A stretch of DNA of 64,000 bases from Alteromonas macleodii (GCF_903772925.1 NZ_LR812090.1:872629-936628); one strand, 5' to 3'. Shown: positions 1-9,298, counted from the first letter of the stretch. Notes: generated by a model not told the origin, from the letters alone. Translations and numbers: made by a program.

Positions 1-1
1 T

Positions 2-733
2 TGGTTATCACCAAAGGCTGAGCAGTTTTTATTCTCTTTTGCATTTTTTCTTATTGTTATTCCCTTCGTACTTATCGCGGTTGCTTTAGTGCAGCGCCCC
101 GTTGCAGAACATTTACCAAAGAAGTTTAGGCATGGTGCAGAGCTGTTTTTTGCGATCAGTGGCGTGTTTCTTTTAGGTTTTGTCAGTGTGGAATATGCGC
201 CATCGCTCATTTTCTCGTTGATGGGGGTTGATGGTTTTACGTTGCTAGCGGCAGAGTCAGATAGTCCTATTGGAAAAACGACCATAGTGGTAGCCCTAGC
301 GTTGGGGGTAGCTATTTCACCCAGTATTTACTCGCTAGCTGAAGATGCCATCAATGGCGTGCCTAACGACTTAAAACATGCTTCATTCGCATTGGGAGCG
401 ACCCGGCTACAAACTTTGCTGTATGTTGTGCTACATGTTGCCCTACCAGGTATTGTTGCCGCAATAATGTTAGGCTTCGGGCGCGCGTTTGGCGAAACTA
501 TGATAGTACTTATGGTAACGGGGAATACGCCAATCTCCAGCTGGGGCCTTATAGAAGGTTTGCGAGCACTCACTGCTAACTTGGCAATTGAACTTCCTGA
601 GGCTGATGTTTCATCAGCGCATTACCAGATTTTATTCTTCACGGCGTGCATTTTGTTTGTGTTTACCTTCGTAGTAAATACCATAGCAGAGCTATTGCGA
701 CAGCGTATAAGAAGAAGGGCGTACTATGGCTAA
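2..733 (+). CDS. pstC: Phosphate ABC transporter permease PstC (5' truncated by window edge)
   Basis: Inner-membrane permease subunit of the high-affinity PstSCAB phosphate importer. The frame is open back to base 2, so the true start lies outside the window; the GTG at 89 is internal, not a start. The visible part carries the end of the permease domain, with hydrophobic helices and the EAA-loop-like stretch ALGATRLQTLLYVVLHVALPG that docks on the ATPase, followed by GFGRAFGETMIVLMVTGN, typical of PstC/PstA. Its last 8 bases overlap the start of pstA, which implies translational coupling. Alteromonadales and Vibrio PstC proteins are usually much longer than the E. coli one; that cannot be checked here. 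Confidence 0.93.
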   Translation, partial: WLSPKAEQFLFSFAFFLIVIPFVLIAVALVQRPVAEHLPKKFRHGAELFFAISGVFLLGFVSVEYAPSLIFSLMGVDGFTLLAAESDSPIGKTTIVVALALGVAISPSIYSLAEDAINGVPNDLKHASFALGATRLQTLLYVVLHVALPGIVAAIMLGFGRAFGETMIVLMVTGNTPISSWGLIEGLRALTANLAIELPEADVSSAHYQILFFTACILFVFTFVVNTIAELLRQRIRRRAYYG

Positions 734-2285
734 TCAAGCATCTTTTGGATTAAATCCAGTCCAACGTCAATCGCTAGTCATTAGTTTAACCGCCTTTTTC
801 ACTAGTCTATTGCTGATCGCGCTCGTAAGTGTACTTATACTGATTAGTTTTCGCGGTACCGCCTATTTTTGGCCAGAGCCTATTTACACGGTAAAGGGCG
901 AATATCAAGACGGCTCCACGTTCTCAGTACTTGCAAACCTCTTTGATGAGCCATCAAATAACGACATTACCCTTAAGTATTCGGATGCTCAGCATCCTTA
1001 TGGTTTTCAAATTCAGTTATCCCGCGGCCAGGTAAGTGATACGCAACTTGCGAAAGAGAGCGCTGAAATTAAGCTGATAGATGGTAGGCGTATTTTAGCG
1101 GTACCTGAATATATCGTTGTACCGTCTAAGCCACCGCAAACCCTAGATAATATTGATGCAGTAATAGAAGAAGTAGCACAGATTAGTGCACAAATTGAAG
1201 CGCTCAATACTCGTCATCTTGCGCCTATACATGAAGCGCTGTCGCAATTTGATAAACGTAACGTAGTGGAAGATGCGCCGGCAAGAGAGCGTTTAGTTGC
1301 TTCATTTAATGAATACCAAAAACGAGTAGAGGCGCTGGAAAGAACACGCGCTGAATATACCTTGCTGGTGAGTTTTGCAGACGGTGCGCCCTTTGTTATT
1401 CCCATTTCAAGCATTCAAGATGTGGATTTCGTAAGCCGTTTGAGTACATTCGAAAAATGGCAGGTAGTGTTTTCAGAAATTGGCGTGTTTCTTTCCGATT
1501 CCCCTAAGCAAGCTAATACTTCTGGCGGCGTATTCCCCGCCTTGTTTGGCACTGTCCTCATGGTCTTTTTAATGACCATAATTGTAACGCCTTTTGGGGT
1601 GCTAGCCGCTATTTACCTAAGTGAGTATGCGCCCAATACCGCGCTAACTACCATTATTCGTGTGAGCGTAAGTAATATGGCGGGGGTACCCTCGATAGTA
1701 TACGGGGTATTCGGGCTCGGTTTCTTCGTTTATACCCTAGGTGGCAGTATTGATGAGCTATTGTTTAGCGAAACACTGCCCGCGCCAACCATGGGCAGTC
1801 CAGGTGTGTTTTGGGCGGCGTTGACCATGGCAATTTTGACTTTGCCTGTGGTTATTGTTGCTACAGAAGAAGGCTTACGCCGTGTACCAGAAGGGTTGAA
1901 AGCAGGCAGCTACGCATTAGGTGCAACTAAAATTGAAACCATAGTGCGTACCGTTTTGCCTATTGCATCTCCTGGCATTATGACAGGCGTAATTTTAGCT
2001 ATTGCAAGGGCGGCAGGAGAAGTTGCTCCTTTAATGCTTGTAGGGGCGGTTAAGTTTGCGCCAACGCTGCCCATAGACGGTGAATTCCCTTATCTTCATC
2101 TTGATAGACAGTTTATGCATTTGGGCGTGCTTATTTATGACGGTGCTTTCCACAGCCAAACCGATGGGAAAAGTGCAAGTATGATGTTTGCCGCCTGCTT
2201 GCTTTTACTCGTCGTGGTCTTTGTATTAAACATACTGGCAGTGGTACTTAGAGCGCGCCTGCGCAAACGCTATATCAAAGGATAA
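726..2285 (+). CDS. pstA: Phosphate ABC transporter permease PstA, long form
   Basis: Second permease of the Pst phosphate importer. At 519 aa it is far longer than E. coli PstA (about 296 aa). The extra length is an N-terminal module: one membrane helix at about residues 15-40, then a roughly 200-residue region expected to be periplasmic, with a helical, coiled-coil-like stretch at about 140-215. The canonical permease domain follows from about 275, including GSYALGATKIETIVRTVLP (ATPase-docking loop) and ARAAGEVAPLMLVGA. The ATG at 726 overlaps the pstC end and has a GAAG-type ribosome site just upstream. It is in an operon with pstB, 15 bases downstream. Confidence 0.95.
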   Translation: MANQASFGLNPVQRQSLVISLTAFFTSLLLIALVSVLILISFRGTAYFWPEPIYTVKGEYQDGSTFSVLANLFDEPSNNDITLKYSDAQHPYGFQIQLSRGQVSDTQLAKESAEIKLIDGRRILAVPEYIVVPSKPPQTLDNIDAVIEEVAQISAQIEALNTRHLAPIHEALSQFDKRNVVEDAPARERLVASFNEYQKRVEALERTRAEYTLLVSFADGAPFVIPISSIQDVDFVSRLSTFEKWQVVFSEIGVFLSDSPKQANTSGGVFPALFGTVLMVFLMTIIVTPFGVLAAIYLSEYAPNTALTTIIRVSVSNMAGVPSIVYGVFGLGFFVYTLGGSIDELLFSETLPAPTMGSPGVFWAALTMAILTLPVVIVATEEGLRRVPEGLKAGSYALGATKIETIVRTVLPIASPGIMTGVILAIARAAGEVAPLMLVGAVKFAPTLPIDGEFPYLHLDRQFMHLGVLIYDGAFHSQTDGKSASMMFAACLLLLVVVFVLNILAVVLRARLRKRYIKG

Positions 2286-2300
2286 TACAGGTTTTATAAC

Positions 2301-3107
2301 ATGTTGAAGTTGTTTGAACACAATACGCTAAACGTTAATGATATTAGTGAAGCACAAACTGCAGTTGAGGTGAAAAACCTCAATTTATGGTTTGGTAATA
2401 AGCATGTGTTAAATGACATCAGCATGCGAATACCCAAAAACAAAATTACGGCGTTAATTGGTCAAAGTGGTTGCGGCAAATCAACGCTAATAAGTTGTTT
2501 TAATCGCCTTAACGACTTGTATGACGGCTGTAAGTATGAGGGCGAAATTATAATAGACGGTCGAAATATCAATAGCCGTAAAGTAAACGTATCACGCCTT
2601 AGATCTAATGTAGGTATGGTATTTCAGCGCCCGAACCCATTCCCTATGAGCATTTATGAAAACGTGTGTTACGGGCTCAAGCTTCAAGGGGTGAAGGTTC
2701 GCCGACACTTAGACGATGCTGTTGAAGGCGCATTAAAACAAGCTGCATTGTGGGATGAAGTAAAAGATCGCTTATTTGAATCTGCCCATGTTCTATCTGG
2801 CGGACAGCAGCAGCGCTTAGTGATTGCCAGAGCGTTGGCGTTAAAACCTGACATACTTCTGCTAGATGAGCCCACGTCAGCGCTTGACCCCTTAACCACA
2901 CTCTTTATTGAAGAGCTGATGGACTCGCTAAAAAAGCAGTGCACCATTATTATTGTGACGCACAACATGCAACAAGCAGCACGGGTAAGCGACTATACCG
3001 CCTTTTTCCATCAGGGGAGGCTGATAGAGTATGCCGACAGCGATACTCTGTTTACTATGCCGGTTAAAAAGCAAACCGAAGACTACATTACGGGTCGATA
3101 TGGATAA
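2301..3107 (+). CDS. pstB: Phosphate ABC transporter ATPase PstB
   Basis: ATP-hydrolysing subunit that powers PstSCAB. All ABC motifs are present: Walker [10 protein letters not shown] at about residues 54-62, the Q-loop in [13 protein letters not shown], signature LSGGQQQR, Walker [14 protein letters not shown] and the switch histidine in [10 protein letters not shown]. The FQRPNPFP stretch is characteristic of PstB. At 268 aa it has the normal family length. The N-terminal 20 residues before the nucleotide-binding domain are unremarkable. It is third in the pstCAB-phoU run. Confidence 0.97.
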   Translation: MLKLFEHNTLNVNDISEAQTAVEVKNLNLWFGNKHVLNDISMRIPKNKITALIGQSGCGKSTLISCFNRLNDLYDGCKYEGEIIIDGRNINSRKVNVSRLRSNVGMVFQRPNPFPMSIYENVCYGLKLQGVKVRRHLDDAVEGALKQAALWDEVKDRLFESAHVLSGGQQQRLVIARALALKPDILLLDEPTSALDPLTTLFIEELMDSLKKQCTIIIVTHNMQQAARVSDYTAFFHQGRLIEYADSDTLFTMPVKKQTEDYITGRYG

Positions 3108-3277
3108 TCAGAAGTGAGTGTTTGTTCATATACGGAATTTTGCATCGATACTGTGTTTCATCGCAGCTCTTTTGACTGCTTTGAGGGCAAAGCGATTTGT
3201 GGGATCGAGCAAACGGGAATTATTAGTACTTTAAACAAATGCTACTTACCAAGCTTAAGCCGCGAGGAGAAATTGCC

Positions 3278-3994
3278 ATGCGACAAGTAGCCTTAAATAC
3301 GCACATCTCTGGTACGTTTAATATTGAGTTAGAAAATTTGCGTAACTCGGTATTGACCATGGGCGGTGAAGTTGAACAGCAGCTGGTGGATACCTTAAAA
3401 GCGGTGAAGCACAACCATGCCGCTCTGGCTGAGAAAGTGGTGTTAAATGACTTAAAAATTAACTCCATGGAAATTCAAATTGACGAAGAGTGCTTGCGCA
3501 TTATTGCCAAGCGTCATCCTACCGCAAGCGATCTGCGTTTAATTATGACCATTTCAAAAGCCATTACCGACATTGAAAGGATGGGTGATGAGATTGAACG
3601 TATCGCCAAACTAGTAACGCGCAATAAGCTGCCAAGTTCAGATACCATTAAAAGCAGTATGTTGCTTATTGGTGAGAGGGTAGCGGCTATGATGCGTGGC
3701 ACATTCGACGCCTTTGCCCGTCAGGATGAAGCAGCGGCACTAGAAGTGTACGACCAAGACAACCGCATTGACAGTGAGTACAAGCGGTTATTGTCCTATA
3801 CCACGTCAGAAATGCAGAAAAGCACAGACGATATGCAAGATTGGCTGGATGTTTTATGGGCAATGCGTTCGTTAGAACGCATTGGTGATAGATGTAAAAA
3901 CGTGTGCGAATATGTGGTTTATCTTACTCGCGGTACAGATGTAAGGCATACGCCGCTGGAAAACATGCAGCAAAAACTGGAAGATTTGACGTAA
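3278..3994 (+). CDS. phoU: Phosphate signalling protein PhoU
   Basis: Negative regulator linking Pst transporter state to the PhoR/PhoB two-component system; it acts at the cytoplasmic face of the transporter. The protein is an all-helical repeat of two PhoU domains, with metal-site-like motifs ERMGDEIERIAK at about residues 97-108 and ERIGDRCKNVCEYVVYL near the C-terminus. The ATG at 3278 (MRQVALNTHISG) is chosen over an upstream ATG at 3239 because a strong GAGGAGA ribosome site sits just before it; this gives 238 aa, the usual length. It is the last gene of the pst operon and is followed by a hairpin terminator. Confidence 0.95.
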   Translation: MRQVALNTHISGTFNIELENLRNSVLTMGGEVEQQLVDTLKAVKHNHAALAEKVVLNDLKINSMEIQIDEECLRIIAKRHPTASDLRLIMTISKAITDIERMGDEIERIAKLVTRNKLPSSDTIKSSMLLIGERVAAMMRGTFDAFARQDEAAALEVYDQDNRIDSEYKRLLSYTTSEMQKSTDDMQDWLDVLWAMRSLERIGDRCKNVCEYVVYLTRGTDVRHTPLENMQQKLEDLT

Positions 3995-4021
3995 TCCTGT
4001 CCAAATGGTCAGGATTATTTT
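3993..4021 (+). terminator. Rho-independent terminator after phoU
   Basis: Inverted repeat AATCCTG (3993-3999) and CAGGATT (4010-4016), followed by a short T-rich run, directly at the phoU stop codon. It separates the pst operon from the downstream pit gene, which therefore needs its own promoter. Confidence 0.65.
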
Positions 4022-4060
4022 GCGTAACGGTATTTAAATATGAATGTTTGCGAAATTTAT

Positions 4061-4078
4061 TTGTCATAAAACTGCAAT
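4061..4078 (+). promoter_or_regulatory. Putative PhoB box upstream of the Pit permease
   Basis: TTGTCATAAAACTGCAAT closely matches the PhoB-box consensus of two direct CTGTCAT-type heptamers spaced by 4 bases. A candidate -10 element (TATCAT, 4091-4096) lies about 12 bases after it, the spacing expected for a PhoB-dependent promoter that lacks a -35. The coding start of the permease is about 240 bases further on, leaving a long leader. The box is read directly; regulation by PhoB is inferred. Confidence 0.6.
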
Positions 4079-4334
4079 ATTTGGTGAATTTATCATCGCA
4101 TTCAAATAATTCCGTATACTTTTATCGTTTTTCAGTGATTTTCGCTATGGCTTCTATGATGATTACGTTATCATGCGCCGCAGCCAAGAACAGATCGTGC
4201 AAAATTTAATCGAACCTTATGATAAAACACAATTTGTCTTTAACTTCTTTCTCTAACCCTTGGGGTGAAGAGATCATGCTACTTACTCAAGTAGCGTCCA
4301 GCCTAAATCGCGTTTAGATCGGGAGCGATTATCC

Positions 4335-5606
4335 GTGGAATTTTTTGAAAGTTATGGCCTAATTCTTATAATCCTTGCCGCCGGCGTTGGTTTCGTCATG
4401 GCATGGGGTATTGGAGCGAATGACGTTGCCAACGCAATGGGTACGTCAGTGGGTTCTAAAGCTTTAACCATAAAACAAGCCATTATCATTGCAATGATAT
4501 TTGAGTTTGCTGGCGCCTACCTAGCAGGTGGCGAAGTAACGTCTACCATTCGAAAAGGGATTATCGACTCAACCTTTTTTATAGACATACCTGAATACCT
4601 AGTATTAGGCATGATCTCGTCACTACTTGCGGCTGGAATATGGCTAGCGGTAGCGTCTTGGTTGGGATGGCCTGTATCTACAACGCACTCTATTATTGGT
4701 GCCATCATCGGCTTTACGGCAACTGGCGTCAGTATGGACGCAGTGGCGTGGGATAAAGTGGGTGGTATTGTAGGTAGTTGGGTAGTAACACCGGCTATAT
4801 CGGGCATCATTGCTTACCTTATCTTTATGAGCGCTCACAAGCTCATCTTCCAAACCGCTTCTCCGTTTGCCAATGCCAAGCGTTATGTGCCGTTTTATAT
4901 GGCATTAGCGGGCTTTGTTATGTCCCTTGTCACTATTAAGAAGGGGCTTAAGCACGTAGGCTTAGAACTTAGCGCTGTCAACGGTTATTTGCTAGCAATT
5001 GGCATAGCTGTAGCACTGGGTTTCTTGGGTAAATGGTTTATAGGCCGTATGAAATTCAGCGGTTCTGAAGATGCAGACTTACAGGCAGCAAACGTTGAAA
5101 AAGTATTTGCTCTGCTCATGGTAGTAACTGCGTGCTGTATGGCATTCGCCCACGGCTCTAATGACGTAGCTAACGCAATTGGTCCTCTTGCGGCTGTAGT
5201 AAGTGTTGTTACCAGTGGCGGCGAGATTAACGCAAGTGCCACATTGGCTTGGTGGATTTTACCACTAGGCGGTCTAGGGATTGTTGCAGGTCTTGCGTTA
5301 TTTGGTCATCGCGTTATTAAAACAATCGGCCAAGGTATCACACACTTAACGCCAAGCCGTGGCTTCGCCGCAGAACTAGCCGCAGCGTGTACGGTAGTTA
5401 TTGCATCAGGTACTGGTTTGCCTATTTCAACTACGCAAACGTTAGTGGGTGCAGTTTTAGGTGTAGGTTTGGCACGTGGTGTTTCAGCACTTAACTTAGG
5501 TATTGTTAGGAATATCGTTGTGTCTTGGATTGTGACCTTGCCAGCAGGTGCTCTACTTTCAATTATCTTCTTCTTTATATTGAAAGCAGCGTTTGGCGTA
5601 GCTTAG
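4335..5606 (+). CDS. pit: Inorganic phosphate transporter, PiT family
   Basis: Low-affinity, ion-coupled inorganic phosphate permease in the inner membrane. The protein (423 aa) shows the internal duplication typical of PiT carriers: GANDVANAMGTSVGSKALT near residue 27 and HGSNDVANAIGPLAAVVSVV in the second half, plus the paired PVSTTHSIIGAIIGF and PISTTQTLVGAVLGVG loops. It starts with GTG at 4335, giving MEFFESYG. It is not accompanied by the DUF47 partner that often precedes pit. The PhoB-box-like site upstream suggests phosphate control together with pst, unusual for a gene often regarded as constitutive. Confidence 0.92.
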   Translation: MEFFESYGLILIILAAGVGFVMAWGIGANDVANAMGTSVGSKALTIKQAIIIAMIFEFAGAYLAGGEVTSTIRKGIIDSTFFIDIPEYLVLGMISSLLAAGIWLAVASWLGWPVSTTHSIIGAIIGFTATGVSMDAVAWDKVGGIVGSWVVTPAISGIIAYLIFMSAHKLIFQTASPFANAKRYVPFYMALAGFVMSLVTIKKGLKHVGLELSAVNGYLLAIGIAVALGFLGKWFIGRMKFSGSEDADLQAANVEKVFALLMVVTACCMAFAHGSNDVANAIGPLAAVVSVVTSGGEINASATLAWWILPLGGLGIVAGLALFGHRVIKTIGQGITHLTPSRGFAAELAAACTVVIASGTGLPISTTQTLVGAVLGVGLARGVSALNLGIVRNIVVSWIVTLPAGALLSIIFFFILKAAFGVA

Positions 5607-5630
5607 TAAGCTCGCCTAATTGTTATATGC

Positions 5631-5666
5631 AAAAAGGCCGCGCTTCAATGAAGCGCGGCCTTTTTA
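5631..5666. terminator. Bidirectional terminator between pit and usp
   Basis: A long GC-rich hairpin with arms AAAAAGGCCGCGCTTC and GAAGCGCGGCCTTTTT is flanked by A and T runs, so it can serve both converging genes. One of the clearest terminators in the window. Confidence 0.9.
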
Positions 5667-5693
5667 GTTTAAATCGATAGTTAATTAACCGTA

Positions 5694-6671
5694 TCAATCT
5701 CGTGAGATTGGCGATTCAAATCCTCTTGGTTTAACACCTACCACAGCACACTTTAACTGGTGAATAGTTTCTTCGGCAGTATCACCCATGATGTAGCCGG
5801 GCACGCCAAGGCGCGATACTGTGCCCATAACAATTACATCGGTATCTAGCGATGTGGTTGTAGCTGCAATTTCTCGACGCGGGTAACCATGCACAATATG
5901 GTTCTTAGGCTGTAAGTATTCCCAGACATTGTCGTCGAGTTCATCAGAAAGTTCAGAAAGTAGCTTCTCTAATTCCTGTTCACGCTCAGCATGAATTTTC
6001 GCTAGATCAGTTTCCATTCTGTCGTTATCGACAGTAATAAAGCCATCTCTGGCTATATTTTCCGGTACCGCATCAAATACGTGAACAATATGTAGTTGAG
6101 CAAATTCTAATAAGGCTATTTGGCTTGCGTGTCGCAGTATATCGCGGTTAAGGTCGCGTCTTATTGAAACCTCGTGGTTTGGGTAATGATAGTTAAGATC
6201 TAGTGCGGCTACTACGTTCTTGTATTGGCTGCGAGGTTTGTGGTTTATAACCCATAAAGGGCAGGGGCATTTGCGAAACAGCTGCATATCCAAACTGCCA
6301 AACAGTTTATCCAAAAAGCTCTCTTCCGCTCGCTTAATTACTAAGTCGATATTGTTATTCATTACATAGCGAACGATATCAATTAACGGGTGCCCCACCG
6401 TTACTGCTGTCGACACTTCATATTGTTCACTCCAGCTTTCAGCCTGCTGCTTCAACCAAAGCTGGGCTTGAGTTTCCATGGTTTGCTGAGAGTCCACGTA
6501 AGAGAATGACTCCATGACCATACTCGCATTAGGCGGGAGTGATTCGAGAGAAAGCATAATGGTAAGCGAGGCTTGGTGAGCTTTGGCGATATGCAGTGCT
6601 TGAGCAACTGTGTCATCTTGACGATGTGAGTCGCTCAACACACATAAAATGTTTTTATAATGTCCTTTCAT
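5694..6671 (-). CDS. Tandem-domain universal stress protein, UspE-like
   Basis: Cytoplasmic universal stress protein with two Usp domains in one 325-residue chain, the architecture of UspE. Domain 1 begins KNILCVLSDSHRQDD; domain 2 begins at about residue 150 (KNVVAALDLNYHYP) and ends with the nucleotide-binding signature VMGTVSRLGVPGYIMGDTAE. Domain 1 lacks a clean copy of this glycine motif, as is common in tandem Usp proteins. The start ATG at 6671 (MKGHYKN) follows an AGGGCAGT-type ribosome site. The gene converges with pit and is divergent from oxyR. The precise stress role is unknown. Confidence 0.88.
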   Translation of the reverse strand: MKGHYKNILCVLSDSHRQDDTVAQALHIAKAHQASLTIMLSLESLPPNASMVMESFSYVDSQQTMETQAQLWLKQQAESWSEQYEVSTAVTVGHPLIDIVRYVMNNNIDLVIKRAEESFLDKLFGSLDMQLFRKCPCPLWVINHKPRSQYKNVVAALDLNYHYPNHEVSIRRDLNRDILRHASQIALLEFAQLHIVHVFDAVPENIARDGFITVDNDRMETDLAKIHAEREQELEKLLSELSDELDDNVWEYLQPKNHIVHGYPRREIAATTTSLDTDVIVMGTVSRLGVPGYIMGDTAEETIHQLKCAVVGVKPRGFESPISRD

Positions 6672-6981
6672 ACTGCCCTCAATAGTGGTTCGCTTAATTG
6701 ATTGAATGATACAAGAGCGGGTCTTACTTCGCTGTAAAAATATGTGGTAATTAACGCACTTCTTTAATCCTAACGTTACTTATAGGGGCTTTCCAGTTGG
6801 GAATGGCAAATTCTTAAAAGCTTCTTATAGAAGGAAGCAGACAAGCTAATATAAAAACGCGGTCTTAAATAATAACTTGTAAGGGTGGTTAACCGTAAGC
6901 AACAGCCCTAGGCTGTATTTAATCTTTATGTTAGATTAATCCAATATTTTTTAATCCCTTTTTAATCATTGTGAGATATTC
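6672..6981. other. Non-coding divergent promoter region usp/oxyR
   Basis: About 310 bases with no supported gene. It separates the - strand usp from the + strand oxyR-like gene and must carry both promoters. The last 60 bases are AT-rich (TTAGATTAATCCAATATTTT), a plausible autoregulatory LysR-type site. No operator could be assigned with confidence. Confidence 0.5.
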
Positions 6982-7890
6982 ATGAAATGGCCTAATCTTA
7001 AGCACCTGCACTATTTAGTGACGCTACATCAAGAGCAACATTTTCACCGTGCTGCCCAGCGCTGTAATGTAAGTCAGTCAACACTGAGTACGGCCATTCA
7101 GAACTTAGAAGAACACTTTGGAAGCCAGCTTCTAGAACGTGAACACAAAACGTTTGTGTTTACTTCACTGGGTTTAGATATTGTTGAGCGCAGTAAGGTG
7201 CTACTCCAAGAAGCCGGTGAGCTAGTTGAATATGCGCAAAACGCGGGTAACTGGCAGCGAGGCACGTTAAAGCTAGGTGTTATACCAACCATCGCGCCGT
7301 TTTTATTCGAAGGTATGATGGGCGCGTTTTCTGCGTTTCTACCTGAGATCAATCTAGAAATGCAGGAAGACACCACAGAGAAGTTACTACAGCAATTAAC
7401 CGACGGTAGGTTAGATTTACTGATCTTAGCGCTGCCAATGGACACCCCTGGGTGTAAACAAATGGTTTTGGGGCATGACCCGTTTCACCTTATCGCTCAT
7501 GAAGATATGGCCGAGCAATTACCTAACCCAGTGGATATTTCGAACTTGCCTAAAAAGAGTATTTTTCTACTTCAGCAAGAGCACTGTATGACAGGCCACG
7601 CCGTAAGCGCGTGCAACCTTCAGCACAGCGACCAGATTAGCAGCGTGGCAGCAAGCAGTCTGTATACCTTGGTGCAATTGGCGAATAGTAAAATGGGCTA
7701 CACTTTTTTACCTGAACTCGCGATCAATCAATCCATTCTTGAGCACACTGGCCTTAAAAGCTTCCCAGCAGAAGAACAGGGATTTAGAGAGATTGGATTA
7801 GTATGGCGTTCAGGCACAACGCGTATGCAGCTGTTTCGTCGTATCGGTGAAATCATCTCGCCTCTACTGCCAAAGCCAACGTTGAAATAG
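6982..7890 (+). CDS. oxyR: Hydrogen peroxide sensor/regulator OxyR (LysR family)
   Basis: Redox-sensing LysR-type transcription factor that activates peroxide defence genes. The N-terminal winged helix-turn-helix is at about residues 5-65 (AAQRCNVSQSTLSTAIQNLE); the effector-binding domain follows. Cys202 and Cys211, in EHCMTGHAVSAC, have the same 9-residue spacing as the redox pair Cys199/Cys208 of E. coli OxyR, and the following ASSLYTLVQLANSKMGYTFLPELA matches the OxyR core. Length (302 aa) is normal. It is a single gene with its own terminator. The start ATG follows a weak ribosome site (GAGATATTC). Confidence 0.93.
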   Translation: MKWPNLKHLHYLVTLHQEQHFHRAAQRCNVSQSTLSTAIQNLEEHFGSQLLEREHKTFVFTSLGLDIVERSKVLLQEAGELVEYAQNAGNWQRGTLKLGVIPTIAPFLFEGMMGAFSAFLPEINLEMQEDTTEKLLQQLTDGRLDLLILALPMDTPGCKQMVLGHDPFHLIAHEDMAEQLPNPVDISNLPKKSIFLLQQEHCMTGHAVSACNLQHSDQISSVAASSLYTLVQLANSKMGYTFLPELAINQSILEHTGLKSFPAEEQGFREIGLVWRSGTTRMQLFRRIGEIISPLLPKPTLK

Positions 7891-7905
7891 TTATCGCCTA
7901 ACAAC

Positions 7906-7942
7906 ACGCGCGGTTTAGTAATGTTTATTGCCGCGCGTTTTT
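7906..7942 (+). terminator. Terminator after oxyR
   Basis: Stem ACGCGCGG (7906-7913) pairs with CCGCGCGT (7931-7938) and is followed by a T run. It lies between the convergent oxyR and phosphatase-like genes. Confidence 0.75.
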
Positions 7943-7948
7943 AATGGC

Positions 7949-8464
7949 CTACATTTTAGGTGCGATATGCCCTAATTCTGCAGCCCAAGTGAGTTCTGAT
8001 CTTTTAAGATTATTTGCCGCACTAGCGCCAAAGCTGTGCAGCGCATTGTAAGCGCTGTTTGATGGAACACGACAATAGTGGCAAAGTGCGTAGAACAAAA
8101 GACTACAGCGGTGTTGTGAACCGTCGCAGTGTAAATATATTTTAGCCCCCTCAGTCAGCATTTGAGACAACTCATGAAGGTATTGATGTAGATGTACATC
8201 GTCGGTGGGGGACTCAGAAGACGGGTGTAAAAAAGGAACCCATAACCACTCTAACCCGGCCGCATTCGAACGGTCCCGAATAACCGGTGCATTTTCTTCA
8301 CTGGTCTGTACCGTAGCAATGTGAGTTACGCCAAGTGATTTAAGTCTTTCAAAATCACTTTCAACAGGTTTTTTACCAAGGCATATATGCCCGGCGCGCA
8401 AAGAAAACCACGCGATATTTGGTTTTGCTGTTGTACTATCTTCTTGTTTCTCAGCTTCTTGCAT
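7949..8464 (-). CDS. Protein tyrosine/dual-specificity phosphatase-like protein
   Basis: A 171-residue protein with the cysteine phosphatase P-loop HC-X5-R at residues 112-119 (HCDGSQHR): Cys113 would be the nucleophile and Arg119 the phosphate binder. The N-terminal half (HICLGKKPVESDFERLKSLGVTHIATVQ) matches the small bacterial DSP/PTP fold that usually begins with such a strand-helix unit. No signal peptide or membrane helix is visible, so it is likely cytoplasmic. The substrate is unknown. It lies just downstream (24 bases) of the TrhA gene on the same strand and may be co-transcribed with it. Confidence 0.7.
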   Translation of the reverse strand: MQEAEKQEDSTTAKPNIAWFSLRAGHICLGKKPVESDFERLKSLGVTHIATVQTSEENAPVIRDRSNAAGLEWLWVPFLHPSSESPTDDVHLHQYLHELSQMLTEGAKIYLHCDGSQHRCSLLFYALCHYCRVPSNSAYNALHSFGASAANNLKRSELTWAAELGHIAPKM

Positions 8465-8488
8465 AGCTGTGTTATCTAAAACCTTTTG

Positions 8489-9145
8489 TTAAACGACGAA
8501 ATAATAAATAGAAAAGTAATGGCAACTGCATCCACCAATTACGAATAAATGCCAAATTGCATGGGTATACTTTACCTTTTTTGCCACGTAAAAGCACACG
8601 CCTACGCTGAAACACAGCCCGCCTGCTACCAGTAACCAGAGTCCAGCGCCTGGCATGGCGACATAGAGTGGGTAAATAAGACCTAGAGCAATCCATCCCA
8701 TTAATAGGTAGGTCATTACCGACACTTTTGGAAACCTATGCTGAGCGATAAGTTTAAACGCGACGCCACCTATCGCTAAGCTCCAAATGATAGCGGTCAT
8801 GGTAATACCTAAGACGCCACCAATTGAAACCAATAGTAAAGGTGTGTAAGTACCTGCTATCAATAAATAGATTGCGCTATGGTCGAATAACTTAAGCCAC
8901 CCCTTAGCTTTTTGGTGCGAAATTGCATGGTAAAGCGTGGAGCTTAAAAAAACGAGAATGAGGGTAGAGCCGTAAATAGTAGCTGTGGTTAGCGCTAACG
9001 TATCTTCAGCGCGGTACAGCATAAATACTAAACCCACGATAGCCGCTATAAAGCCAATACCGTGAGTAATACTATTCAACCACTCTTCTAAAACGGAGTA
9101 GGCTTTGGCAGAAATAGCTTTTGTTTGTTCTTTTACGTCTGTCAT
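8489..9145 (-). CDS. trhA: Hemolysin III / PAQR family membrane protein TrhA
   Basis: Seven-helix integral membrane protein of the PAQR/YqfA/TrhA family, linked in E. coli to membrane energetics and fluidity; the older name hemolysin III is a family label, not proof of toxin activity. Diagnostic features are EEWLNSITHGIGFIAAIVG near residue 20, SSTLYHAI with the conserved Ser and His, HSAIYLLIAGTYTPLLL with the conserved Asp/His/Thr, and AIWHLFVIGG...HY near the C-terminus. The ATG at 9145 is preferred to the adjacent GTG at 9148 because it is correctly spaced from AGGAG. Confidence 0.9.
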   Translation of the reverse strand: MTDVKEQTKAISAKAYSVLEEWLNSITHGIGFIAAIVGLVFMLYRAEDTLALTTATIYGSTLILVFLSSTLYHAISHQKAKGWLKLFDHSAIYLLIAGTYTPLLLVSIGGVLGITMTAIIWSLAIGGVAFKLIAQHRFPKVSVMTYLLMGWIALGLIYPLYVAMPGAGLWLLVAGGLCFSVGVCFYVAKKVKYTHAIWHLFVIGGCSCHYFSIYYFVV

Positions 9146-9298
9146 CACGTCTCCTGCTTTGTAATCAGTAGAAATATGCGCACCTCTTAATTATCTATCG
9201 GCATATCTATGACAATTATAGCGCACACTTGTTCGCTGAATGTGAAAATTTTAACAGAACACGCCAATAGTTTAATGACGATAAAATTACAAAGGGGA

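Noticed and set aside
3904..4209. 101-codon + strand frame overlapping the phoU end
   Set aside because: It overlaps phoU, the terminator and the PhoB-box-like promoter, has no ribosome site, and its protein has no recognisable domain.
8489..9145. Reading the hemolysin III homolog as a toxin
   Set aside because: The family name is historical; the seven-helix PAQR/TrhA features indicate a membrane homeostasis protein, and nothing nearby suggests toxin export.
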